DNA from: Lysobacterales bacterium
GTDB taxonomy: Bacteria; Pseudomonadota; Gammaproteobacteria; Xanthomonadales; S139-57
DNA length: 7,426 nucleotides
Direction of reading: 5' to 3'
Assembly (NCBI GenBank): GCA_026993285.1
Contig: JALWTZ010000146.1
Coordinates: 1-7,426 of the forward strand
Part shown: positions 1-6,214 of the stretch, piece by piece
Layout of the letters: each line of letters starts with the position of its first letter
Numbering within the stretch: the stretch's first letter is position 1
The notes under the pieces: generated by a model
What the model saw: only the letters and a program-made list of their open reading frames with translations
Database searches by the model: none
Told to the model about the DNA's origin: nothing
Position numbers and translations under genes: made by a program

Positions 1-55
1 GCGGGCCATTGGCGTAGGGCAGGGCGCTGGTGACCAGAATCTTTCGCTTTGCCAT
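1..55 (-). CDS. metG: methionyl-tRNA synthetase, N-terminal fragment (cut by window edge)
   Basis: The reverse strand from the ATG at 55 reads MAKRKILVTSALPYANGP and then leaves the window. This is the characteristic start of class I methionyl-tRNA synthetase: the KILVTSALPYANG strand that leads directly into the ATP-binding HIGH-type motif, which would be the next few residues. The enzyme charges tRNA-Met with methionine in the cytoplasm and is essential. Only about 18 of several hundred codons are visible, so nothing can be said about the C-terminal domains. No strong ribosome binding site precedes the ATG. The 123 bp between it and the CZB gene stop hold a hairpin (143-170) and no convincing promoter. 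Both genes point the same way, so read-through into metG is possible. The identification rests on the motif alone but is distinctive. Confidence 0.88.
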   Translation of the reverse strand, partial: MAKRKILVTSALPYANGP

Positions 56-142
56 GAGGGCTGTCCGATCAGAAGGAAACGGCGTATTGTCGCAAAATCC
101 GCCGCCGAAAGCAGTAGCCCGCAGGGGCAAGGTGATGCGCTA

Positions 143-170
143 GCTGCCAGCCCGATGGCCGGCAGGCAGC
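143..170 (-). terminator. strong GC-rich hairpin after the CZB gene, possible terminator without a T-tract
   Basis: An inverted repeat lies 8 bp past the CZB stop codon. The arms GCTGCC (143-148) and GGCAGC (165-170) pair perfectly; after one T-T mismatch three more G-C pairs extend the stem around an 8-nt loop. No run of T follows on the minus strand, so it is not a classic intrinsic terminator. It could attenuate transcription, protect the 3' end of the CZB mRNA, or be incidental in GC-rich DNA. Confidence 0.3.
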
Positions 171-178
171 GCGTCCGG

Positions 179-616
179 TCAGTGTTTGGCGTTGGCAAAC
201 AGGCGTGCCAGGGCCAGCTGATTGCGGTTGGAGGCCTGGCGGAAAGTGGTGCCCAAAAGCTCGCGGGCCCTTTCGGTCTGGCCGGAGTGGTGTTCGATCA
301 GTACTTCGGCGGCGGCCAGGTGGAATTCCGCGTGTGCCTTGCGGGCGGCTTCCCACTCCGGCATCTTGCCGAATTTTTTCTTGCCGGGGCCGTATAGCCA
401 CATACCCAGTTCGCAATGGCAGTCCTGGGAGATGGTGGCGGTATCCAGCATCTGGTACTCGCCCACGCCATCCAGGGCCTTTTGCAGGCGGCCCTTCCAG
501 GCATCATGGGCGTCCAGCGCGCTGCGCAGGCTCAACCCTTCCAGTTTTTCCTTTTCTGGAATGTCGCTCACGGAAGCGTTGCCGCTCAAAAAGCGGCCCA
601 ACAGTTTCTTGAACAT
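179..616 (-). CDS. stand-alone CZB (chemoreceptor zinc-binding) domain protein
   Basis: This is a 145-residue soluble protein with no signal peptide or membrane segment. It shows the CZB signature: a His in a helix (AHDAWK, H37), then C68 in the block CELGMWLYGPG, then a paired HxxxH (HAEFH, H95 and H99). In the known family these 3-His/1-Cys residues hold zinc. CZB domains usually sit at the C-terminus of chemoreceptors or diguanylate cyclases and tune them in response to zinc or oxidants. Here the domain is the whole protein after an N-terminal tail of about 30 residues (MFKKLLGRFLSG start, possibly amphipathic). C66 and H67 lie next to the ligand Cys. The ATG at 616 has a good Shine-Dalgarno (GAGGGGG, 621-627). 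The gene is divergent from the MATE pump and two genes from a chemoreceptor. A role as a zinc- or redox-responsive partner of a signalling protein is inference. Confidence 0.85.
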   Translation of the reverse strand: MFKKLLGRFLSGNASVSDIPEKEKLEGLSLRSALDAHDAWKGRLQKALDGVGEYQMLDTATISQDCHCELGMWLYGPGKKKFGKMPEWEAARKAHAEFHLAAAEVLIEHHSGQTERARELLGTTFRQASNRNQLALARLFANAKH

Positions 617-664
617 GGAACCCCCTCGATTCCCTGTGTTGAACGAATAACACTTCGCCTGAAA

Positions 665-677
665 TGACGAATCGTCA
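665..677. promoter_or_regulatory. perfect 13-bp palindrome at the CZB gene transcription start, possible operator
   Basis: TGACGA-A-TCGTCA is a perfect inverted repeat (6-bp arms, 1-bp centre). It starts one base downstream, in the minus direction, of the TATAAT box at 684-679, so it covers the expected transcription start. A repressor bound here would block the promoter. The repeat does not resemble an operator I can name. Short palindromes can arise by chance, but this position is a typical operator position. Confidence 0.35.
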
Positions 678-678
678 A

Positions 679-707
679 ATTATACAACATTCGCTCTTTT
701 TTTGAAC
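679..707 (-). promoter_or_regulatory. sigma-70-type promoter of the CZB gene
   Basis: A perfect -10 box TATAAT lies at 684-679 on the minus strand. A weak -35 (GTTCAA, 707-702) sits 17 bp upstream, with an A-tract just after it. The start would fall near 672, giving a leader of about 55 nt before the ATG at 616. The -10 box is strong; the -35 is poor, so an activator or the A-rich stretch may help. Confidence 0.5.
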
Positions 708-738
708 AGTCCGCTTGCAGGCCCTGGATGAGGGGGGT

Positions 739-768
739 TCGACAAGGCAAAAACCGCTGGCTACACTG
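739..768 (+). promoter_or_regulatory. possible sigma-70 promoter of the MATE gene
   Basis: TCGACA (739-744, five of six to TTGACA) is followed after 18 bp by TACACT (763-768, four of six to TATAAT). The start would fall near 775, which would leave the GTG at 768 outside the transcript and favours the ATG at 795. The match is moderate and not proven. Confidence 0.35.
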
Positions 769-794
769 TGCGTTGGTCACTTTCCTGGTCCCCC

Positions 795-2186
795 ATGCAC
801 GCTTTCGGTTTCTGGCGCGATGTACGCCGTACATTTCTGTTGGCCCTGCCAGTGATTCTCGGGCAGGTGGCCACCATGGCCACCGGTTTTGTGGATACGG
901 TGATGGCCGGGCGGCTGGGGCCCTTGGCACTGGCCTCGGTGGCCATTGGCTCGGCCATCTGGTCGGCGGGGCTGTTGTTCCTTTTGGGCGTGTTGATGGC
1001 GGTTTCAGCGGCGGTGTCCCAGCTGCACGGGGCCGGCGAGCTGCGCCGTATCGGCTGGCTGGTGCGCCAGGCCTTCTGGCTGGCTGTGGCTTTGGCGGGG
1101 CTGTTCTGGCTGTATCTGAAAACGGCCACGCCCATTATTCACTGGCTGGGGGTGGACCCGGCCATTCATCCGCTGGCGGAAGGTTATCTGCAGGGCATTG
1201 CCTGGGGCACGCCGGCTTTGGCCGGGTTTTTCGTGCTGCGCTTTTTCTGCGAGGGCATGTCGGTCACCCGTGCCACCTTTTACTTCGGCATGGTGGCCCT
1301 GCTGGCGGATATACCGGCCAACTATGTGTTCATGTACGGCAAGCTGGGGTTGCCCGCCATGGGCGCGCCGGGCATCGGCATGGCCACGGCGGTGGTGGAG
1401 TGGATCCAGTTTTTCAGCATCCTGCTCTATGTGCGTTTTCGCCCGGATTTGCATGCCACCGGCCTGCTGGGCTGGGCCCGGCCGCAGTGGGCGGAAATCC
1501 GCCATCTGCTTCAGGTAGGCCTGCCCATTGGTTTCATGGTGTTTTTCGAGGGCAGCCTGTTTGTGGTGGTGTCCCTGCTGATGGGCACGCTGGGGCCGGT
1601 GGTGGTGGCGGCCCATCAGGTGGCCATCAACTATTCTTCGCTGGTATTCATGATTCCCATGGGCCTGGGCACGGCCCTGACGGTGCGGGTGGGCAATGCC
1701 GTGGGCCGCGGGGATGCCGATGGCGTGCGCCGGGCCGGCTGGGTGGGGCTGGTACTGGTACTGGCCACCCAGATGCTTTCCGCGGCAGTCATGCTGCTCT
1801 TTCCCGCGCAGATCGCCCGGGTCTACACCGCCGACGAGACGGTGATCGCGCTGGTGGTGCAGTTGCTCTGGCTGGCGGCCATCTTCCAGTTGCCCGACGG
1901 CCTGCAGGTGGCCGCCGCCGGTGCCTTGCGCGGCCTGAAGGATACCCGCGTTCCCATGCTGGTCAATATCGTGGCCTACTGGCTGGTGGGCATGCCGCTG
2001 GCCTGGTGGCTGGGCTTTCACGCCGGCCTGGGCGCGCGCGGGCTGTGGATGGGGCTGATCGCCGGCCTGTCGGTGGCGGCGGTATTGCTGACCTGGCGCT
2101 TCTGGCGGCTGACGGTTCATCTGCAACTGCCGCCTCCGGCCGGGGAGGCGGGCGTGCAAAAGGCAGCAGCGGCCCCGTCCCTGTAA
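795..2186 (+). CDS. MATE-family multidrug/cation antiporter, NorM/MdtK type
   Basis: This 463-residue integral membrane protein fits the 12-helix MATE fold: two six-helix halves with hydrophobic segments throughout. It exports drugs or other organic cations across the inner membrane in exchange for Na+ or H+. The first helix carries LALPVILGQ and GFVDTVMAG, as in MdtK and NorM. Three acidic residues used by NorM proteins for ion coupling are present: D34 in GFVDT, E252 in FFEGSLF and D368 in QLPDGLQV. LRGLKDTR at 378-385 is another family landmark. A GTG at 768 would add nine residues, but the ATG at 795 matches the family N-terminus and the likely promoter start. Neither start has a clear Shine-Dalgarno. 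The C-terminal tail (about 443-463, PPPAGEAG...) is low complexity. The gene runs into the chemoreceptor gene tail to tail with an 8-bp gap. The substrate cannot be predicted. Confidence 0.93.
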   Translation: MHAFGFWRDVRRTFLLALPVILGQVATMATGFVDTVMAGRLGPLALASVAIGSAIWSAGLLFLLGVLMAVSAAVSQLHGAGELRRIGWLVRQAFWLAVALAGLFWLYLKTATPIIHWLGVDPAIHPLAEGYLQGIAWGTPALAGFFVLRFFCEGMSVTRATFYFGMVALLADIPANYVFMYGKLGLPAMGAPGIGMATAVVEWIQFFSILLYVRFRPDLHATGLLGWARPQWAEIRHLLQVGLPIGFMVFFEGSLFVVVSLLMGTLGPVVVAAHQVAINYSSLVFMIPMGLGTALTVRVGNAVGRGDADGVRRAGWVGLVLVLATQMLSAAVMLLFPAQIARVYTADETVIALVVQLLWLAAIFQLPDGLQVAAAGALRGLKDTRVPMLVNIVAYWLVGMPLAWWLGFHAGLGARGLWMGLIAGLSVAAVLLTWRFWRLTVHLQLPPPAGEAGVQKAAAAPSL

Positions 2187-2194
2187 GTGGCAGT

Positions 2195-3856
2195 TCAGGT
2201 TTCGAAGCCCTTCAGGGTCTGGTCCAGCGTGTTGGAGGCCTGTGACAGTTTTTCGGTAATTTCATCCAGCTGTTTCAGCGCGTGGATCTTTTCCTCACCC
2301 AGCTGGTGCAGTGCATCCACATTGCGATTCATGTCCTGAATGCGCTGGGCCGCATCCTGAAAGCGGTTCAGGGTTTCCTGGGCCAGGCGTACGGTTTCGT
2401 CCACGCCGCTGGCTCCTTCCTCGATACGGGTTTCCACCTGCGTGGAAAGTTCGGCCAGCTGTTCGATATTCTGCGCGTTTTGTGCCATGTGGGTACAGGC
2501 CTCCTGTACGGAGGTGGCGATCTGGCTGATGGTCTGGTCGATTTCACCCAGGCTGGCCTGTGTGCGTGAAGCCAGTTCTCTGACTTCATCGGCCACCACG
2601 GCGAAGCCGCGTCCATGCTCGCCGGCACGAGCGGCTTCAATGGCCGCGTTCAGCGCCAGCAGGTTGGTTTGTTCGGCGATGGAAACAATCAATGAGAGCA
2701 CATTGCGAATCTGCTCGGTTTGCCCGGCCATGTGCTGCAGGTGCTGGTTCAGGCGGTTTTCAAAATCCACCGCGTCCTTCATTTGCCGGGACATGTCCGC
2801 CACATTGGCCCGGGCCTGTTGCAGGGTTTGTTCACTGCGGCTCATGTATTGTTCCACCCGTTCGAAATCCGTCGTGCTGGCCTGGATGATTTCATTGACG
2901 CGCAGGGCTTCGTTGCGCACGGTATCCATGCGTTCGCTGTCCCTGGCGATGGTGTGGTGAATGCCCTCGTTGATGGCGCGCATGCGTTCGGTCTGTTCGT
3001 GGTTCTGGGCCGCGTTGCTCTTGGCCTGGGTCATGGCTTCCCGGATGGAGGCCATGAAATGGTTGAGGTTGCCGGCCATGGTGCCGGTTTCATCCCGGTT
3101 GTCGATACGGACGACCTTGCGCAGGTCATTGTGGTTGTCGGAGAACACCTGGCTGATATGTTGCACGGCCGATGCGGACTGGCGAATGACCATGGCAATG
3201 TCGAAAATGGCGATCACCAGCGCCACTCCCCCCAGGGCGATACTGCGCAGCACGATGGCCTGCGGGTCGCTGCCCTGGCTGAACAGCAGGGTGGCGATCT
3301 GGGTGCTCACCAGCAGGGCGATGATGCCCAGTACCACGCCGATCAGGGAAAAGGCCATCTTGGCCACATGGCTGAGAAAAGGCTGCCGGCTGGAAAGGGG
3401 CAGCGGGCGGGTCCAGTGTTCCAGCAGCAGAATGGACTTGACGAATACCGGCACATTGAACAGAAACACCAGCGGCACGGTGAGCATCTGCCCTACAAAA
3501 AAGCTTTCCCGGGTGACGAAATCCTGCCCGCTGACCGCCACCATGGGCCCCAGCAGGGTGTAAAGCAGTTGTGCAACCATGAACCAGTAGGGGTAGCGGG
3601 CAATATGCCGGTATACCGTCTCGCTGGGTTGTTGCCGCTCAACGGCCTGTGCGATGGCTTGCAGTTTCCGCTGAAAGAATACCAGCCAGAAAACCGTCAC
3701 CAGCCCGATGTACAGCAGGGTTGGCCACGAGAAAACAATCTGCACAATCTGCTCCAGGCTGTACAGGTTCAGCAGGTAGACCAGCGTAAACCAGGCCATG
3801 GGCGGGATCATGAAACCCAGCAATACCATCAGCAGCAGGCGGTTCTTGGCGGTCAT
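2195..3856 (-). CDS. methyl-accepting chemotaxis protein with a six-helix membrane sensor region
   Basis: This 553-residue chemoreceptor relays signals to CheA/CheW and so to the flagellar motor. About six hydrophobic segments fill the N-terminal part (roughly 7-31, 42-62, 90-109, 121-144, 165-190, 203-225). The loops are short, so there is no extracytoplasmic ligand domain of the usual kind. A HAMP-like stretch follows (about 225-278), then a long coiled-coil signalling domain. Its hairpin tip is canonical: EQTNLLALNAAIEAARAGE at 395-413, then GRGFAVVADEVRELA. There is no C-terminal NWETF-like pentapeptide for CheR/CheB tethering; the protein ends LDQTLKGFET. The ATG at 3856 has AAGGA 7 bp upstream (3868-3864). 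A near-perfect sigma-28 promoter lies just upstream (3890-3916), which places it in the late flagellar/chemotaxis regulon. The signal is unknown; a membrane-embedded sensor could follow membrane state, lipophilic compounds or energy status. Confidence 0.95.
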   Translation of the reverse strand: MTAKNRLLLMVLLGFMIPPMAWFTLVYLLNLYSLEQIVQIVFSWPTLLYIGLVTVFWLVFFQRKLQAIAQAVERQQPSETVYRHIARYPYWFMVAQLLYTLLGPMVAVSGQDFVTRESFFVGQMLTVPLVFLFNVPVFVKSILLLEHWTRPLPLSSRQPFLSHVAKMAFSLIGVVLGIIALLVSTQIATLLFSQGSDPQAIVLRSIALGGVALVIAIFDIAMVIRQSASAVQHISQVFSDNHNDLRKVVRIDNRDETGTMAGNLNHFMASIREAMTQAKSNAAQNHEQTERMRAINEGIHHTIARDSERMDTVRNEALRVNEIIQASTTDFERVEQYMSRSEQTLQQARANVADMSRQMKDAVDFENRLNQHLQHMAGQTEQIRNVLSLIVSIAEQTNLLALNAAIEAARAGEHGRGFAVVADEVRELASRTQASLGEIDQTISQIATSVQEACTHMAQNAQNIEQLAELSTQVETRIEEGASGVDETVRLAQETLNRFQDAAQRIQDMNRNVDALHQLGEEKIHALKQLDEITEKLSQASNTLDQTLKGFET

Positions 3857-3889
3857 GCGCGTGTCCTTGCAGTTTCAGGGCAATGCAGG

Positions 3890-3916
3890 TTATCGACCAC
3901 TTGGGGTTGGGCTTTA
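3890..3916 (-). promoter_or_regulatory. sigma-28 (FliA) promoter of the chemoreceptor gene
   Basis: On the minus strand TAAAGCCC (3916-3909) is followed by exactly 11 bp and then GTCGATAA (3897-3890). The enterobacterial FliA consensus is TAAAGTTT-N11-GCCGATAA, so the spacing is exact, the -10 matches seven of eight and the TAAAG core of the -35 is intact. Transcription would start about 27 nt before the ATG at 3856. Orientation and distance fit the chemoreceptor gene. Confidence 0.82.
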
Positions 3917-3988
3917 GCCGGCCGTTGCCGGTGGCCCGGAGCATGGACATGACGGTGATTGGGCTGCCCCGTTGACCAAGACATCCGG

Positions 3989-4018
3989 TTTACAGTCGAA
4001 GGAGATGGTTGCTAGTAT
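3989..4018 (+). promoter_or_regulatory. extended -10 promoter of the exported-protein gene
   Basis: TTTACA (3989-3994, five of six to TTGACA) is followed by an 18-bp spacer and TAGTAT (4013-4018), preceded by TGC, which makes an extended -10 element. The start would be near 4025, about 50 nt before the ATG at 4074. This also excludes the longer reading frame that opens at 3972. Confidence 0.5.
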
Positions 4019-4062
4019 TTTCCCGCCATTTCATGGAGCCGGCTGGCACCGGCATTGCGATC

Positions 4063-4068
4063 AAGGAG
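4063..4068 (+). promoter_or_regulatory. ribosome binding site that fixes the start at 4074
   Basis: AAGGAG lies 5 bp before the ATG at 4074. It selects this start over the in-frame opening at 3972, whose extra 34 residues would hide the signal peptide. Confidence 0.75.
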
Positions 4069-4073
4069 TCTTT

Positions 4074-4925
4074 ATGAACTTTCGTTCGTTTTTTTCCACA
4101 AGTTTTTTCCTTCTGGCCGCTTTCTTGCCCAGTATCTCGACCCAGGCCGCCAGCCCGGTCGTCTGTGACCGCTGTTCGGAAAGCGAAATGATGCAGCAGG
4201 CGATTCAGGCCAGCGGTCAAGTGGATGCGGTGGTGGTCGTGGACCGGCCCCGTGGGCGCTATTTCCGTTATGTGGTGGCGCGCACGATTCAGCCGGAAAG
4301 GGCGGAGATCACCCTGCGGCGGGAGCCGTTGCGGGGGGAGGAGGTCCAGGCCATGGAAGCGGCCTTGCGGGTCTATCGTGACCTGACGCGTTTGAAGCGG
4401 GTGGATGTGGCCGCGCTGAGCCTGCCGCCTGTGGCCCGGCCATACACGCATTCCGCGCTGGATTTTGTTGGCAGGCCCATTGCCCGGCGTGCGCTGAACC
4501 ATGCGGTCAGCGCCCATTTGAGCCAGCAGGTGTTGCCGGACAAGCCGACTCCGGCCTTTGTACTGGCCCTCGGTGGCTTGTTGCAGGCCGGTATGGCGCC
4601 GTTGCGGGTGGATTTCCCGGACGGTTCTTCCTGGTCTTTTGGGTTCGAGCAGCTGGAAGTCTACTGGGAAGCACCGGAAGCCCGGTTGGCCTACGGCCTC
4701 AAGCCCGAGTCCGGCCGGGATGCCCTGGGCAATCCCATTCCATTTTCCGCCGCTGCGCTGAAAAATTTTTCCATTCAGGGCGAAGAAATCTTGCTGCAGG
4801 GCTATCGTGCGCTGATTCTCCGGCTGGGCGGAGCCTTTTCCGGGGATGCGCCCCAGGGCGGTTGTTCAGCCAGCGGGATTCACTGCGATCACAGCCAGTG
4901 TGCCCTGGTACAGGACTGTTCCTGA
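4074..4925 (+). CDS. exported protein of unknown function with six cysteines
   Basis: I do not recognise this family. The 283-residue product begins with a clear Sec signal peptide: MNFRSFF, a hydrophobic core to about residue 21, then TQAAS, with cleavage likely near 25-26. Directly after cleavage comes a CxxC pair (C31, C34 in VVCDRCSES). The last 20 residues hold four more cysteines (C264, C271, C276, C282), and there are none between, so the two ends may be linked by disulfides or bind a metal. The middle is mixed helix/strand, with charged stretches around 50-120 and a WSFGFEQLEVYWEAPE segment around 187-202. There are no membrane segments or lipobox, so a soluble periplasmic or secreted protein is likely. 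It has its own promoter and faces umuC tail to tail with an 18-bp gap, so the neighbours say nothing about its role. The start is set by AAGGAG and the signal peptide. Confidence 0.8.
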   Translation: MNFRSFFSTSFFLLAAFLPSISTQAASPVVCDRCSESEMMQQAIQASGQVDAVVVVDRPRGRYFRYVVARTIQPERAEITLRREPLRGEEVQAMEAALRVYRDLTRLKRVDVAALSLPPVARPYTHSALDFVGRPIARRALNHAVSAHLSQQVLPDKPTPAFVLALGGLLQAGMAPLRVDFPDGSSWSFGFEQLEVYWEAPEARLAYGLKPESGRDALGNPIPFSAAALKNFSIQGEEILLQGYRALILRLGGAFSGDAPQGGCSASGIHCDHSQCALVQDCS

Positions 4926-4943
4926 ACACTCCAGCCAATCCGT

Positions 4944-6212
4944 TCAGCCTACTTTCGGCAATGCCTGCCAGCAGGTGGTGTAGCTGGGGGAGCGGTGGTT
5001 TTGCTGCATGCCCCAGCCACGGGTTTGAAAGCCCTCGCTGGCCAGGCGCAGGCTGCCCCGGCCAAAGCGTTGGTGGATGGCGTCGAGCGTGGCCTGCAGG
5101 GCTTCCCGTTCGGGTGTGTCGGCCGCCGGGCTGAACAGGTCGCCCTGCCGCAGCCCGGCTGCCTGCAGGTTCAGCAGCAGTACGCCGCATTTCTGATAGG
5201 CATGGCCCTTGCGGTAGATGCGTTCCAGGGCGCGCTGGGCCAGGCGGGTGAGCCGGGCCAGATCCTGCGTGGGTTCGGGCAGCTCCACGGTGTACTGGTT
5301 GCCGTAATAGGGTTCGGCCGCGTGCGGGCTGGTATGCAGAAATACGGCGATGGCGCCGGCCCGGCTGTGCTGGCTACGCAGCTTTTCCCAGGCCAGGCGC
5401 ACGTGGTGGGCCACCGCCTGCCGGATGGGGGGCAGGGTTTTCAGCCGCTGGCCGAAGGAGCGGGAGGAAAGAATCTGCTGCCTGGGTTGTGGCTGGGTTT
5501 CCAGTTGCCAGCAGGCTTCGCCGGCCAGCTCCCGGGCGGTGCGGGCCAGGTTGATGCTGTAGCGGGCCTGCAGCCAGGCCGGGTCGCGCTGGCGCAGGTC
5601 CCAGGCGGTGGCGATGCCGTCCTGTTGCAGCCTGGGGACCAGCTTGCGCCCCACGCCCCAGACTTCAGCCACGGGCATGCGCGGCAGTATGGCCTGTTGC
5701 ACGGTCTGGCCGCGCAGGTCGAACACGCCCCGGGCCCGGGGCGTGCGCTTGGCCACGGCGTTGGCCAGCTTGGCCAGGGTCTTGCTGGGACCGATGCCGA
5801 TGGAGACGGGAATGCCGGTCCATTGCCGCACGGTCTGGCGGATCTGGCGGGCATAGGTTTCCAGGTGCAGGTGGCGGAAGCCGTCCAGGCCGAGAAAGGC
5901 CTCGTCGATGGAGTAGATTTCCATCTCCGGCGAAAAATGGCCCAGCACCTGCATCACCCGCCGGGAAAGGTCGCCGTAGAGGCTGAAATTGGCCGAGCAG
6001 ACTACCACCCGGTGTTTTTCCAGCGTCTCGCGCCACTGGAACAGCGGCGCGCCCATGGGAATGCCCAGGGCCTTGGCCTCGTTGGAGCGGGCGATGATGC
6101 AGCCGTCGTTGTTGGACAGCACCACCACCGGCCGCCGCTGCAATGCCGGGCGGAACAGCCGCTCGCAGGAGGCGTAGAAGTTGTTGCAGTCGGCCAGCGC
6201 GAAAACCGGCAT
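4944..6212 (-). CDS. umuC: DNA polymerase V catalytic subunit, UmuC-like Y-family polymerase
   Basis: This 422-residue Y-family translesion polymerase copies damaged DNA, with low fidelity, as part of pol V together with cleaved UmuD. The palm motifs are intact: FALADCNNFY gives D8 and the steric-gate Y13; SIDEAF gives the catalytic pair D103-E104. VVVLSNNDGCIIAR, YSIDEAF, GIGPSKTLAKLAN and the little-finger region (SSRSFGQRL, TSPHAAEPYYGN) follow in the usual order, and the length equals that of E. coli UmuC. A QGDLF motif at about 356-360 fits the beta-clamp binding site found there in UmuC. A GTG at 6218 overlaps the umuD stop (GTGA) and would add two residues. I prefer the ATG at 6212 because GGAG lies 5 bp before it and the protein then starts MPVFALAD. 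Either way translation is coupled to umuD. There is no sign of decay. Confidence 0.95.
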   Translation of the reverse strand: MPVFALADCNNFYASCERLFRPALQRRPVVVLSNNDGCIIARSNEAKALGIPMGAPLFQWRETLEKHRVVVCSANFSLYGDLSRRVMQVLGHFSPEMEIYSIDEAFLGLDGFRHLHLETYARQIRQTVRQWTGIPVSIGIGPSKTLAKLANAVAKRTPRARGVFDLRGQTVQQAILPRMPVAEVWGVGRKLVPRLQQDGIATAWDLRQRDPAWLQARYSINLARTARELAGEACWQLETQPQPRQQILSSRSFGQRLKTLPPIRQAVAHHVRLAWEKLRSQHSRAGAIAVFLHTSPHAAEPYYGNQYTVELPEPTQDLARLTRLAQRALERIYRKGHAYQKCGVLLLNLQAAGLRQGDLFSPAADTPEREALQATLDAIHQRFGRGSLRLASEGFQTRGWGMQQNHRSPSYTTCWQALPKVG

Positions 6213-6214
6213 GT

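Noticed and set aside
1005..2159. Minus-strand open frame opposite the MATE gene
   Set aside because: It is a His/Gln/Arg-rich shadow without domains.
2184..2200. Terminator between the convergent MATE and chemoreceptor genes
   Set aside because: The gap is only 8 bp and no hairpin with a T-run is visible; likewise for the 18-bp gap at 4926-4943.
728..2245. Long plus-strand open frame, 505 codons, overlapping the MATE gene
   Set aside because: It is Gly/Ala/Arg-rich out-of-frame translation of GC-rich DNA; the frame giving the MATE protein has family motifs and membrane helices.
3918..3931. Small hairpin CCGGC-CGTT-GCCGG upstream of the sigma-28 promoter
   Set aside because: It has only five pairs in GC-rich DNA with no T-run; probably chance.
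2720..3952. Long plus-strand open frame opposite the chemoreceptor gene
   Set aside because: It is an antisense shadow; His/Gln-rich with no recognisable domain, while the minus strand encodes a canonical receptor.
3972..4073. Upstream extension of the exported protein by 34 residues
   Set aside because: It would bury the signal peptide, lies across the likely promoter, and the ATG at 4074 has a good Shine-Dalgarno.
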